Assembly: GCA_030765065.1 (NCBI GenBank)
Contig: CM060977.1
Coordinates: 93,575,795-93,639,794 of the forward strand
Direction of reading: 5' to 3'
DNA length: 64,000 nucleotides
Origin: Deroplatys truncata
Lineage: Eukaryota; Arthropoda; Insecta; Mantodea; Mantidae
Position 1 is the stretch's first letter. The number at the start of each line of letters is the position of its first letter. The translations under genes were made by a program, and so were the position numbers. The notes under the pieces were generated by a model, which made no database searches, was not told the origin of the DNA, and saw only the letters and a list, made by a program, of their open reading frames with translations. Of the stretch, positions 32,442 to 43,700 are shown in pieces.

Positions 32442-33054
32442 TTTTCACATTTTTACTTTTGCATATGCATTTTTGTATAACGTTATAATTTATCTTGTCA
32501 AAATAGGTTTAATTTCGGTGAATTTTAAGGTTAGTCATAATTGTGATAATGGCACATTCTAGCTGTGTTTTTCTCTATTATCCGTTGCAAACGAAATATG
32601 TGATCAATATCTACCTGCTCTAAAGTTTGTCTGTTCTTCTGCTTCAAAAACCTAATTATACAATGAAATAAATAATAATAAAATAATATGAACTTTAAAC
32701 TTTAAGAAAACATAGTTTCTTCACATAGTGCGTTTAAACCACCAATCAGCAACAGCTATTTTTTTCTACATTCTTCCATACTAAAAATCCTACACACGAT
32801 GTAATTTTTTCTTCTTTTAATTTTCAAACGTTTTTTACTGCCCCTCGAAAGTTAATTACGAAAATGATCATATACTTTCCTAAAGTAGTAAAGCTCGAAT
32901 TTTGAGAAATAAGTTTTTAGATTTTGAAAGATAAAATTTTTTTTAGAGTACAACAAGTAATAGATTTTCAACGATGATAAGATTATAATATAAAAATATT
33001 GTACAATATATTTTTAAGATAGCATGGCCTAAAAGTAGAGCTTCTAACACGGAG
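32442..33054. other. Very AT-rich sequence, nothing recognised
   Basis: No frame, repeat or RNA-like fold can be supported. Confidence 0.4.
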
Positions 33055-33353
33055 CACACGAGCTAAAAGCCTTAGATTATCGAACTAAGGCGAAGATCTT
33101 CAGTGTGACCTTCTTTGGCTTCAAGTCCAATTACTTGGCTATTACCCTTTGTATTTGTACACGTTTAATAACTCGACTTGGTTTGATTAGGTTTTACTAT
33201 TCATTATGTCCTTTTACACGATTAATTTTTCATAGCTCTTCCATTATCTGTTCAGAATACAAATCATCATACTTCAATTTATCACAATTTGTTGTAGATT
33301 TAACCTCTACCTTATATTGGCAGCCTTCTAAAACGTTACTCATTTATCTAACC
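33055..33353 (+). repeat. DR2 repeat, partial, plus
   Basis: It matches 54296-54600 over nearly its whole length. Examples are ACTTGGTTTGATTAGGTTT, CATACTTCAATTTATC and CCTTATATTGGCAGCCTTCT. The match breaks off at the TA into which the following mariner inserted. Confidence 0.8.
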
Positions 33354-34676
33354 TACGAGGGCAGTCCCAGAAGTAACCGACCTGACGTATATATAACGGT
33401 TGTTTCAAACAAATGACTATGGTCGAAAGTACTAACCTTATAAAGCTTAAGTTTGAAGATTCTACGTTGTTTAGTAATTGTTTTGCACCATTAATAGTGA
33501 ACTCTCTCAGCGAATTTGTAAACGTGGATAAAACTGGCAATCGTTATGTGATACAACACTTTCATTTGAAAACTCTTAGTCTAAGTAATATTAAAGCTGA
33601 GCTAGATTCTACTCTAGGGGTGTCTGATTCTTCGTTTACAACAGTAAAATATTGGGCGGCAGAGTTCAAGCTAGGCCGTACGAGCTGCTAAGACGAACAT
33701 CACAGTGGTCGACCAAATGAGGTGACCACGCCAGAAATTGTGAAGAAAATCCACAAAATGTTATTGGATGAACGTCGACTGAAAGTGCGCGAGCTAGCAG
33801 ACGTCGTAGGCATTTAAAAAAGTGCTGTACATCGCACACCAACTGAAAATTTAGACATTAGAAAGCTGTGCGCAAGATGGGTGCCGCGTTTACTCACAAT
33901 GGAACAAAAGCAGAGTCGTGAGGATGTTTAAATTGAGTGTTTGGCGATGTTTCGCTGCAATAAAGTCGAGTTTTTGCGTCGATTCATAACCACGGATTAA
34001 ACATAGGTCCATCACTTCACACCTGAGACGAAGGAACGTCAAAACAGTGGATTGAAAGTGGATAATCGGCTCCAAAGAAGGCGAAGAAAGTTCCATCTGT
34101 AGGCAAGGTCATGGCGTCAGTTTTTGGGATGCGCGTCAACGTGCCAAAATCACAGTTAATCAGTTCGTCCCCAATGTAATGTGTGTCTGGTGGAATTTTG
34201 AAGGAGTAATTCACTAGGAGTTTGGTCCAAACGGGCGTGCAATCAATGCGGATCTTTATTCTCAACAACTGCAACGAGTTCATGAAATTTTGAGACGGAG
34301 ATATCCAGCATTAGTTCTCTTGCAGCAGGACAATGCAGCACCCCATACTGTACGAACAAACATTCAGGAATTGGAAGGAGTCGAATTTCTACCATACCCA
34401 GCATAAGCCCTGATCTTGCGCCTTCAGATTACCATCATGGCCCATTTCTTGCGTGGAATAAAGTTCCAAAACACCGAAGCTGTGGAAGTGTGTTTCACCG
34501 TATTTTCCGTATCAAAAACTATAGACTGGTACCGTCGTGGGATAATAAACCTCGCTGAAATATGGTTAAAAACCAAGGAATCTGATGGTCTATTTGAAGA
34601 GTAATTTAATTTTTTGTCAGAAAACGTTCCAAATAAGCTTTTGCTTAAAAACCGACGTTACTTATGAGACAACATA
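33354..34676 (+). mobile_element. mariner element inside DR2
   Basis: The left terminus is TACGAGGGCAGTCCCAGAAG and continues AAGTAACCGACC. The right terminus on the minus strand contains GTCTCATAAGTAACGTCGG. It is about 1.32 kb. The left end sits at a TA in the DR2 repeat, so the mariner is younger. The DR2 sequence expected on the right side is not found, so the right flank has been lost. Confidence 0.82.
33525..34604 (+). pseudogene. mariner transposase, heavily decayed
   Basis: The probable original start (DKTGNRYVIQHFHLK) lies at about 33525 and no longer has a usable ATG in a good context. Recognisable parts are FTTVKYWAAEFKLGRTS, then a stop, VTTPEIVKKIHKM, RRLKVRELADVVGI, KLCARWVPRLLT, FLRRFITTD (first-Asp region followed by stops), a remnant of the second-Asp region (LLQQDNAAPHT, read across a frame) near 34318, and SPDLAPSDYH (third Asp). 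More than six stops or frameshifts. Inactive. Confidence 0.82.
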
Positions 34677-34830
34677 TATGTAAGAAAATGTTTAATGTAG
34701 CTAATTCTGCAAAGGCTTATTTCGTTTGTAATGAAGTAGATAGGTAATTAAGCTTTAGTAAGAATAGCGTTATACCTACTAATAAACTATAGAGGCTATA
34801 GAAAGCCATGTGAATATAACACATTACATT
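34677..34830 (-). repeat. DR1 5'-end fragment, minus
   Basis: It contains the DR1 variant-B start region in reverse: AATGTAGCTAATTCTGCAAA, CTACTAATAAACTATAGAGG, AAGCCATGTGAATATAACAC. Confidence 0.75.
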
Positions 34831-35614
34831 TTTATGTTCTTATTATTTTCCTTGTTTTGTTAAACTTTGTCATTTTGAGCAAGCTCATAATTGAGCTAGA
34901 AATAGAAAATTGGGGTGTACTGATTAGAGAACACATATTGGGACTATGTAGAGAAGGCCAAAACTTTCAACCAATAGAGCTGTAGAGCCTACTAAAAAGA
35001 TATACATTCTAAAAGTTATAATGTTTGGTTAATGTTGCTTGTGAAGGTCAAGAATAAAGGATTATGATGTTTCTGGGTACTTAAGTTTCAACCATGCATT
35101 TACTGTGCACAGACCTTGATTTACAAGCCAGGAGAGACCAAGCTGATGAGATCTATGGCCTGATTTCCTCCCCTCTCTTAAGTGGTAACTGCGCTATGCG
35201 TGTTCGCATGGCATATCCAACAAGTACAGACACGATTCTTGCTGGCCGCAGCATTCAACATGCCCTAGAAGCAAGTCATAAAAGAAATTTGTGGCACGAT
35301 CTTAAATACTCGAGATCCTGTTATTACACACTAGTAACTAAACTGTACTTCAAATTAACCCCAAGAGTAATACTATGTATATTTGAGACCAGACCTTGAG
35401 CTTCCTTTGCAGATATGGTTGTTTAATACAGTTTCTCCACATTAAATGTGTGATAAATTACCGTTCAGTGTAAGGATTTCGGGGAAAAAATGTGAAAAAC
35501 CACATGTGTTGCATTCATAACTCCACCCTCTACTCAGTCTTATGAAAGCTACTCCTAAAAAGACTTATGAGGATAAAGGAAAAGGTACGTATCATGTAGT
35601 GCCCCCGGAACCAT
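34831..35614. other. Unrecognised sequence, includes a 101-codon open frame
   Basis: The frame at 35094-35399 (plus) starts MHLLCTDLDLQARRDQADEI and shows no domain I know. It has no upstream regulatory sign. Real coding status is doubtful. Confidence 0.35.
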
Positions 35615-36029
35615 CCCATTGTGCTTCCAATGTGATCCCTGGGAGGGAAGGATGAGGGGAGAGGCCGGAAGGGTGACGAGATCCGGATGCCGACGGCTGC
35701 AAACATGGATGGGGTCTCTAATGTTTCCAGATAGAACCCATCCTACGCCTCACGGTCCCTGCCCACAAGCTAACTTCAGGGTCCTCCAGAATGGAGTCCA
35801 CACTAGGGAGAGACCTAACTGCGCGGTACCGCAGCGACGGTAGGGAAGAAACCTTTACAGAGCGCAAGCCACCGCCCAGCCGCAACCCACCGAACACCGT
35901 CGCCTGGTCCTACAACCCTGAAACAGATGACAAGGAAGATGATGCGTACAGGAAATGAGAGGATAGAAAGTTCGTGGTTGAAGATGAACCACCCCACCAT
36001 TCTCTCAGAGATCCGAGGAAGACACGAAA
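35615..36029 (-). mobile_element. SINE family S2, minus, abutting the provirus
   Basis: On the minus strand: CATCATCTTCCTTGTCATCT, GGGTTGTAGGACCAGGCGAC, GTCACCCTTCCGGCCTCTCC tail. It lacks the tRNA-like head and ends at about 36029, exactly where the 5' LTR of the provirus should be. Confidence 0.72.
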
Positions 36030-36039
36030 ATTCATTACA

Positions 36040-36056
36040 TGGTGGCAGTGTCGGAA
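36040..36056 (+). promoter_or_regulatory. Candidate primer-binding site of the provirus
   Basis: TGGTGGCAGTGTCGGAA begins directly after the LTR remnant ending CATTACA. PBS sequences start with TGG, the complement of a tRNA CCA end. It resembles, with differences, the TGGCGCAGTCGG type used by several insect errantiviruses. The primer tRNA is not assigned. Confidence 0.65.
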
Positions 36057-36388
36057 TAAGTGAACAAAGTTGAACATTCAGAGTTGATTTGGAACTGACT
36101 TCGACTGACTTGGGCCAGGAAGACTCGCCGAAATCCGAGGTGCCAGGTGAGCCTACCTGAGGTTCCACGTCTTGGAGGACTCCTTTGGCCGAGGAAGTAG
36201 CAATCAACCCAATTGTTACCAGGGGCGATCATCATCGGCCAACAGCACCCGAAGGTATTTGTTTGTGACGAACCGGTAGCAACCGTCGACGCGAGAGGAT
36301 CCAGCTTCGAGGAAAAGCAGAGGTCCGAACTTGGACGCCTTGGTCACCCTTCTCCTTCAAGAAAACAACAAGATTAGTTCAGTTCACA

Positions 36389-36892
36389 ATGACAGATGAG
36401 TTTGATGATGAATTATATATCCCTGTAACTCAAGCTGTAAAACTAATTTCAATTAAATTTAGTGGCAATCCTAAAGAATTACGGTCATTCTGTAATGGAG
36501 TAGAATCCGCAATCGGTTCTGTTCACCCTGATAAAGTTCCTATTTTACTGAAATTCATTGAATCAAAAATACTAAGGAATGCTAAGGAGAAAATTTTGTT
36601 TAGAACCGAACGAGTATCATGGAAATTTATTAAGGGAATTTTAGAGCAGCATAATGCAGTAAGACGACCGCTTGAATATTGTGCAAGCGTATCATTCACA
36701 GCCAGCCAAGGTCAAAATGAAACAGTAGCACAATGGGGTAATACGATAGATACTATGGAAATAGAGTTATACAGGGAAGGAAGATACAAAATATCCATAA
36801 AGGAACCACCCGCAAGGGTCACGGGAGCTCTGGTATATGTAGGAAAATTTCTGAAAGTGACGTATGTATCTGGCCTACGAGACGAAAGATAA
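36389..36892 (+). pseudogene. gag: gag-like N-terminal part of the provirus
   Basis: A 167-codon open frame starts MTDEFDDELYIPVTQAVKLI in a favourable context about 350 bp after the primer-binding site, the usual place for gag. The segment with ISIKFSGNPKELRSFCNGVE and KFIESKI resembles capsid regions of Gypsy/errantivirus Gag proteins, which form the particle shell. The frame ends early at 36892. Normal Gag of this group is roughly 400-450 residues, and the nucleocapsid part is found further on in broken form. Confidence 0.75.
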
Positions 36893-37084
36893 AGTATATA
36901 GTCAAGACAAGAGATGAAAATACTCCATTGGCACAACTGGTAGAGGTTGCCGTGTAGGAGAAAGGGGAATTAAAGGCTCAGAGTAAGAGATTTAAGAATA
37001 CTCAATTTCCGCAGCATTCAGGTCAGTTATGGAATAAGAGGCAGGGACATCAAACTCCGATAAAAAGGAAACTGAATTTTGTGA

Positions 37085-37215
37085 ACCAGGTCACCTGTTT
37101 TCACTGCTAGGGCATAGGACACTTGTAGCAATATTGTAAAGATAGGGCCCTCTGTCGTAAGTGTCAAATAGGGGGTCATGAGACAATGCGCTGCAGGTTC
37201 AAGGGAAATTTTTAG
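37085..37215 (+). pseudogene. Nucleocapsid zinc knuckles (two CCHC-type), broken
   Basis: VTCFHC-stop-GIGHL-stop-QYC followed by LCRKCQIGGHETMRC gives two Cys-rich knuckles in Gag order, which in the family bind genomic RNA. Two stops lie inside the first knuckle, which also has Tyr-Cys spacing typical of CX2CX4HX4C. It was probably fused to gag before decay. Confidence 0.75.
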
Positions 37216-37389
37216 GAAGGGCACACCAATACCAACTCACCAGGGTAATGGGCAGTAGCACTGTCAGTGCAATCGATGGCAATCCAGGTTAATAATGAAG
37301 AAGATTGCAAAAAAGAAGTTAGATACATCTCAGGGGCACGGCTTTGAGGGTAAGGTAAATGAGCTAGGAAATTACCAGTGTTATGTGGT

Positions 37390-38200
37390 GAGTTTTTGCA
37401 ATTAAAAGCGTATGTAGGAATTGACCCAATGGACACAGGTTCATAAATTCCTTTAGTGAGCGGAAAAGCATTAGCTAACGTGAAACAAGATAATGCTGAT
37501 AATGTAATTCAGGGAATTACAGGAAAACATATTAAAGTTTTAGGTAAAATTCTTTTGAGATTCCAAAGCCACACATTAGAACCTATTCTTCACAAATGTT
37601 TCGTTGTTGATGCTTTATCAAAATTTGGATTTAATATTAGGTCAACCTTAATTGATACAAAATGTGTATGAGTTGGTACTAACATGAATGAGCCATTGAC
37701 ACAAAAAGTAGTTACTTTTCCTACAAAAGAGAGGGGAGTTAAGATATTTAGAGCACCAGAAATTGTTTGTGCAGCCAGTATAGTAAATTGACAGGAAGGC
37801 TATTTTACTTGTTTAATTGTTAATGTAAACGACAAATCACAGCAGGTTGTAAATATTCTGAAACTACAGAAACCTCCCACATGTATGAATGGGAATGCAG
37901 GAATTCTAGGGCAGAAGGGGCACAGAGCTAAAAACTATTAATTGGAAAACTTAGGCTAGATCATATAAAGGAAGGTGCTAATGAAATTCGGAGAATTGGT
38001 GAGAGTTATATAGATATATTTTATTTACAAAGCAATGCCTTGACAAACAACAGTAGATGAACCTAATATTCCAACTCCAAAGGGGCGTTGGAGGGGCGGG
38101 TGGGCGGGCGCTAAATTTAAAGAACTGTGGGTCACCACAAGCCACAAGAAGCTGGAATTAAAACTCAAGTAGATCAATCATTAGGCAGTGATGTTGTCAC
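37390..38200 (+). pseudogene. pol: Protease region and protease-RT linker of pol, broken
   Basis: The phrase IDPMDTGS near 37420 fits a retroviral aspartic protease active site (consensus DTG) and is followed by a stop. Downstream, VIQGITGKHIKVLGKILL and FVVDALSKFGFNI resemble the flap and C-terminal parts of Gypsy proteases. Then comes a linker of low similarity with several stops. Confidence 0.6.
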
Positions 38201-38204
38201 AAAT

Positions 38205-39252
38205 AATACAAGTGAGTGAAATTTACCATTGTTGATAGTTAAAAAAAAATTAGATACTTCAGGAAAAAGGAAATGGAGGGTCAATATTAATTTCAGGAAG
38301 CTGAATGAGATGACTGTAGGTGATAGTTATCCCCTACCTAATATTCAGGAGATATTAGACAATATAGGCGGAGCTAGATTGCTTACCGCATTAGATTGCG
38401 CCAGTGGATATTTGCAGGTTCCTAAAGCAGAGGAAGATCGGTGTAAAACAGCCTTCACCACATCTCAGGGCAATTTTGAATTCAAAAGGATGCCGTGTGG
38501 GTTAAAATAAGCACCAAGCATATCAGAGAATGATGAATATGTATTATCTGGTGTAATTGGCACAAAGTGTTTGGTATACATGGATGACATTCTAATTACA
38601 GGAGAATCGGAAGAATATAACATGAAACTGCAACAAGTGTTTTCAAAATTAAGGGAATTTAATCTAAAAATTGAGCCGGATAAATTTGAATGTCCTGAAA
38701 CCCGAGTTAAGCTATTTAGGACATATTGTTACGCCTCAAGGAGTTAAACCAGATTCCAAGAAAACGGAAGCTATGGTGGAGTTTCCAATTACCAAGAATG
38801 AAGAGGATGTAAAATCATTCCTAGGATTGGCTGGGTATTATAGAAAATTTATAGATCAGTTCAGTGCAATAGCTAGACTCCAAACCAATTTATTAAAGAA
38901 AGAGAACTCCTGACAATGGGGAGGTCCTGAACGGAACAGTTTCGACATGTTGAAATCAAAGCTTGTTAGCCCTCCCATACTTCAGTATCCAGACTTTACT
39001 GAACAGTTTATTGTTACGACAGACGCAAGTGCATATGTTATAGGAGCAATTTTGAGTCGAGCGCAAGTAGGAAAAGATAAGCCTATCTCTTACAGCAGTA
39101 GAGTATTTAACTCTGCCGAACATAACTATTCTACTACAGTAAAGGAAATTTTGGCTCTTGTATGGGCATACAAACATTTTCGTCCGTACTTATTTGGACG
39201 ACATTTTAAAACTTTAACTGATCATAAAGGTCTTGTTTTGATTTTAATGTAA
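38205..39252 (+). pseudogene. pol: Reverse transcriptase and RNase H of pol, broken
   Basis: RT landmarks in order: WRVNINFRKLNEMTVGDSYP, then LLTALDCASGYLQV (first catalytic Asp), FEFKRMPCGLK, then a frame change, CLVYMDDILI (the YMDD catalytic motif, intact) at about 38570, LSYLGHIVTPQGVKPD, and VKSFLGLAGYYRKFI. RNase H follows from about 38990: TTDASAYVIGAILS (first Asp), YSTTVKEILALVWA (Glu) and LTDHKGL (second Asp). Together these would copy genomic RNA to DNA. Stops at 38508, 38911 and 39250 and frame changes near 38525, 38545 and 38700 make it inactive. Confidence 0.85.
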
Positions 39253-39389
39253 AGGATACTAGCTCGAGGTTAATTAGATAAGCTTCTGTTGGAGGAGCAG
39301 AGCAGATAGTAGACACTGTAACGCGGATAGTTTGAGCCGGTATTGTGTTACTTGTTTAAGTATAACTCCAGAGGAGTTGAAGCAGAACG

Positions 39390-40315
39390 AAAAAATAATA
39401 TAATTAAGGAAATGCACAATTGTCCTATCGAAGGTCACTAAGGAATAACCAGAACGTTAGAACGCGTTAAATTATACACTCAATGGGAAGGCATGGGAAT
39501 AAATATCAAGGAATACATTTAAAAATACGAAGTTTTTCAGAAGCAGAAGCACATGGAGAATGATTTAAAGCAGCAGTATAAAGTAACAGACATGTCAGAA
39601 AGGGCATGCGACAAAGTATATCTAAATGTAGTAGGACCTCTACCTCTTACGCAAGGAGATCATAAGTGTATATTGACTTGTCAGGACAATTTGAGAATAT
39701 ATTTGATAGCCGTACTTTTAGAAAACGAAACAGCGGAGGCTGTAGTGAATCGCTGGTTTATGATACCATTTTGAAATATGGCTGTCCTGATAGGGTTTTA
39801 AGGATCAAGCTACAAATTTTATGGGTGAGGTGTTTAAGAGGATATTAAGTATGAGTGGGATAAGTGGGTTAGTTTAGCAATCTTTGCTTACAATACTACT
39901 CCACATTCAATCACAAAATTTATTCTATGTGAGATCTTGTTTGGACGGAAGGCAAATTTGCCAGAGAGCTTACAAAAACCTCCCACACTTCCACACCCAG
40001 GTATAACTATAATGATTATGTTTATGCTATTAAGCAGAAATGCAAGAAATATTTCAGATTGTAAAGGATAGGCTAGCCATGAAAGAGCAGCAACAACAGG
40101 ACAAAGGTCCAACATTAGTCAGTACTTATGTTAAGGGTGATTTGGTACTTATAAAAAATTGAGGGTAGGCAAAAATTAGATCCAGTTTAGAAGGGTCCCT
40201 TTGAGATAATTAACGATAAGGATTCTAATGTGCAGGAATTAGGAAAAAGGAAACACATTGAGGTTTACAAAGGTAGGTTAAAAACCTACATTTCTATTAC
40301 GGGGCCAGAACGCTA
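39390..40315 (+). pseudogene. pol: Integrase of pol, broken, catalytic residues changed
   Basis: A zinc-binding N-terminal domain is suggested by EMHNCPIEGH followed by a stop. The expected paired cysteines read KYEVFQKQK, i.e. both Cys are replaced. In the core, the usual first Asp is Asn (VYLNVVGPLPLTQGD), the second remains (LTCQDNLRIYL), and the third (Glu) region is not readable. A segment with FAYNTTPHSIT and FGRKANLP, typical of Gypsy integrases, follows before a poorly conserved C-terminus with KGPFEI-like sequence. Integration function is lost. Confidence 0.75.
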
Positions 40316-40327
40316 GGCGAATCAACA

Positions 40328-42105
40328 TGCAAGTATGGAAGTGGATAATTCTGATTTTGGTGATGACGTGTTACAATGTTCTCGTGAATTCGCAAGACAT
40401 AACCTTGATTCAACAGTGGGTATATATTAGGACACAGTAGGTAATTTTATGCTTAATCCCACCAAATAGAAGTTATGTTAATCTCAAAATTATCGGAGAA
40501 GTGTGAGTACAAACCAAATCGCATCACCGGAAGTTTAGAGAGTATTACTTAAAAATAAAATCAAAGCCTTGGTATCATTACACCGAATGTCAAGGTTTCG
40601 GTCAGTACATAACCTCTAAATCGAGATACATTGATAGTTTAAAGGGTATAGTAAAGCTTTATGTGGAAGACGACACATTAACGATAGTTTTCGGAGATCA
40701 AAACGCGGGATTCTGAATATATTGGGAGACATTTCAAAAGTTTTCTTCGGAACCTTGTTATACTCATATGCACTAAAACATAATAATAATTATATAAATG
40801 AATTAGAACAAAGTCAAAAGGAATTTTTGCATTTTGTTAAGGAACAAATGGCGGTTATTAAATCAACAATTAAATGTTAAGAGCAACATTCAGAAGGATA
40901 ATTCAAATGAAACGAAGTTAAAGGAAGGGTTAGAGAAGCCAGCTAACGGTACCCAAAGGGAATTCTAGAAGTCGAACAGGTTATGTCAAATAATGCTCAG
41001 TTCATGTTAATAAAAAGAGGAATCGAGGAAAGCCAGCATTCATTCAAAATACTCGTAGACGCTTTTATACATGCGGAGAATGATCAATTAGCTACAGCTG
41101 CTAAAATTAAAAATGTATAAGAGAAGAGCATCCGCCAAACGGACTGGGCTTCACTGATTTTTCCTTCTCCCTATTGTAGAAACTAGTAACTACTATCACA
41201 TACTCTTCCAATATTTCCTTAGTTTATGATGTAAGCATACCTTTGCTCTCGTTCGGGAAATACCAGTTACTTAAGCTCCTACCTCTCCCGGTAAAATAAA
41301 CAAGGGACTTGTATCGTTTTATTGCTTTTCGAAAAAATATATTTTTGTAGATGCAATGAGGCAACACTACGGCAAGATGACTACAAATGAATTACAAAGT
41401 CGTGTTTGTTGAGTGAAAATGCGTATGTTTGTGATGAATAGGTCCCTATTCAAACTTATACGTCAGGCGCTGATTACGAAGCCACCTTGCTACATCCTTC
41501 TACTTCTGCGATGCCTTGTAATTGTGAGATAAGATTGTTGAACTTGAAGTACCGTTTGGATACCATTAAACCTAAGTAATCAGTGGATTTTCATAGCACC
41601 TACGGAAGAGACCTTCTCTGTAATATGTCCCACAGATGTTAAAAGTTTGAGATTGAAGAACACAGGAATACTAACCACGAGTCAAAGTTGTAAAGGGTAT
41701 TCTATACATGTAACGCTTTATGCCATGTCTAATGTAGTTAGTAATAGTTCTAGTGACTTCATTCCGCTGAAAGATCTTGATTTTGATTGTTGCTTTGGTA
41801 CAGATAGGATAGAAAAGTAAATCACTTTAGGAATTCCTTTGACTAATGTTTTCTCACCCCATGATGATTTGAGGTTAGCTGGTTTAGTAGTGGATGAAAT
41901 AGACAACTGGATTAAGGAGCAAGAGAAACAAGGTTATCAGCATGATAGCCTCCTCTTGGGAAGCAGTAACATGCACTATTGTAATTTTCCTTACATGTAT
42001 TTGTTGCTGTTGTAAGCGTTGTAGAAACGGGTTCTTCTGGATATGGAAGAAATGGACTCCTAAAGAATGTATGAGCAAACAACAGAAAAGTGTTCTGTGA
42101 ATATT
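40328..42105 (+). pseudogene. env: env (envelope fusion glycoprotein) of the provirus, broken
   Basis: The frame starts MQVWKWIILILVMTC, a clear signal peptide. About 120 codons later an RXKR-type furin site is followed by a hydrophobic glycine-containing fusion-peptide-like stretch (40692-40760: RSKR, then GILNILGDISKVFFGT). A heptad-like helical region (ELEQSQKEFLHFVKEQ) comes next. Near the C-terminus, WEAVTCTIVIFLTCICCCC is a transmembrane-like anchor followed by a short basic tail. This layout fits insect errantivirus Env proteins related to baculovirus F, which would mediate membrane fusion. Stops begin within the first 50 codons and the middle is unreadable, so it is not functional. 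Confidence 0.78.
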
Positions 42106-42310
42106 AACAACTTTTCAAATTCTCGAGTACTCGACTCGAAATCAAGGTCGATCACAAGAGATAGTTGTTACAGAAGAACCAACTTCTGGATCTTCTCCAT
42201 TAGGTTGTGTTGAAACTACTTCCTTGACAGATCTAGATGCCATTGCAACCAGGACAAGAAAAAAATAATTTTGCGTTAAACGTTTCAGTTAGCAAATTAA
42301 AACGTTTTCT

Positions 42311-42322
42311 TAAGGAGGAAGG
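42311..42322 (+). promoter_or_regulatory. Polypurine tract before the 3' LTR
   Basis: TAAGGAGGAAGG lies immediately before the LTR start (TGTAATGA). Its purine run is the normal primer site for plus-strand synthesis. Confidence 0.75.
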
Positions 42323-42835
42323 TGTAATGAGAAGCCTGGTTTCTATCTTTTGCAAAGTATGGCTCATGTCTTGCATTGTGTTTAACCTTAGTACTGTAAG
42401 TAATTAAGGTGTCTGTTATAGAGTTCAGGAAATGAACTAAGCTTCTTACTGTTTTCTTACTAGTTGGTAATGACTAAGCTAACATTATAAGGTTAGAGTG
42501 GACCGAGAGCAAACCTTTGAACTCAGTAAACTCAGCTTGATTCATAGCAAGCATGTATTCTTGACATTCAAACTATATATTCTGATAATGCTGCATATAA
42601 AATGCAAGGCTCGAGAGATACACATATCCACAGGGTACGGCAGCTGTGTCCCGACACTCGATAACTTCTTTCCTGTCATCTTTTAATTGGGCAGTTTCCA
42701 AGTAATACTGCTGTAATTGCTCCTAATACGAAGAAAGAAACCATCTTTTGTTCACTGACTTCAACTTAACTTGAAGTTCTTATCCACCATCCGGAATACT
42801 TTGGACTTAAGGACACAAATCAAAAATTCATTACA
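42323..42835 (+). repeat. 3' LTR of the provirus, 513 bp
   Basis: It begins TGTAATGA and ends TCATTACA, a perfect 8-bp terminal inverted repeat with TG...CA ends. A TATAAAA-like box is at 42596-42603, suiting the U3 promoter. The right end matches the 13 bp before the primer-binding site, which fixes the boundary. Confidence 0.85.
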
Positions 42836-43225
42836 ACAATAACATTTAATGCAGTCGGACATGTTTACACCAGTAAAGAAAGGTGCGTTCCCTTCCCTAC
42901 CACTTTAGGATGGTTGAAGTATGACGGTAGTAGGAGAAATAATGCAATTCTGTTAACGGTTATCAATAAAATGAGCTGCAATACGCAATTATAACGTATA
43001 AAACAATAAATCACCTGTATTGTGGCTGCAGCTTAAGTAAACAATGCCAAATACCTACAAAGTCATAGAAAATAGAGATTCTTAGAGTAAAGATGATTTG
43101 AGGAATGCGGCTAACCTGTAGTGAATAAACATCTTTGTCGACAGTGAGCAAGCAGTTCAACATACCTGAGAAAACCCTAAGGACTAGAATAAAAACAATA
43201 ATGTGACTAAAGAAAGTCTCGGAGC
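42836..43225. other. Unrecognised sequence downstream of the LTR
   Basis: No domain or repeat was recognised before the pogo-like fragment. Confidence 0.4.
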
Positions 43226-43700
43226 TTCATCAGAATTAAGACATGATGCAGAAAATAAAATGGTTAAATATATTCTTGGACTCCACACTGTAGGATTTTC
43301 TCCATCCAGAACAGATGCTAAGGGGATTGCCTATAATATAGTGGACCTACAAGGTTTAAAAAGCGTCATTTAATAAAGAGATTAAGATTGTGGAAAAAGT
43401 TGGGCTAGGTTCCTTTTTGAGAAGAAATCCTGTGCTAAGTATAAGGAAAGGTAAACGTTGTTCTCGCCCAAGAACAGAAGGCATGAACAAGAAATACGGT
43501 AGTGAATACTTTGAACTTTTACCAAAGCTGAAAATAATCTGCTTGACAATTCAACATTCATATATAATGCAGACAAAGCCGGGCCGCAGATGAATTATAC
43601 TGGATAAGTGATTGCTCGTAGGCATAACAATGCTGTTAAAGTTATTAGCAGTTAATTGTTGTTCTGATTCCCTAATTTTATTGTCCCCATTGGCTTGAAA
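43226..43700 (+). pseudogene. Pogo/Tigger-like transposase fragment
   Basis: The plus strand reads ENKMVKYILGLHTVGFSPSR (helix-turn-helix region). After two stops comes a 67-codon frame with SFLRRNPVLSIR (CENP-B-type second DNA-binding domain signature) and GMNKKYGSEYFELLPKL. Past a stop at 43590, VIARRHNNAVKVI resembles the segment just after the first catalytic Asp in pogo family DDE domains. The expected Asp-Glu of that first motif (YNVDE-G) is replaced by a YIMQTKPGR-like remnant. The rest of the DDE domain is missing. Confidence 0.72.

Larger units (their letters stand above)
36030..42835 (+). mobile_element. Errantivirus-like Gypsy provirus with env, dead, 5' LTR lost
   Basis: The order is primer-binding site, gag, zinc knuckles, protease, reverse transcriptase, RNase H, integrase, env, polypurine tract, 3' LTR. 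This is the full plan of insect Gypsy elements that carry an envelope gene. Every coding region has stops or frameshifts. The 3' LTR (42323-42835) has TG...CA ends. Its last 13 bp recur just upstream of the primer-binding site (36027-36039), all that is left of the 5' LTR. No intact product can be made from it. No target duplication can be checked because the 5' flank is lost. Confidence 0.88.

Noticed and set aside
35094..35399. 101-codon open frame as a host gene
   Set aside because: No domain, promoter or splice evidence; kept only as a note in the surrounding unrecognised stretch.
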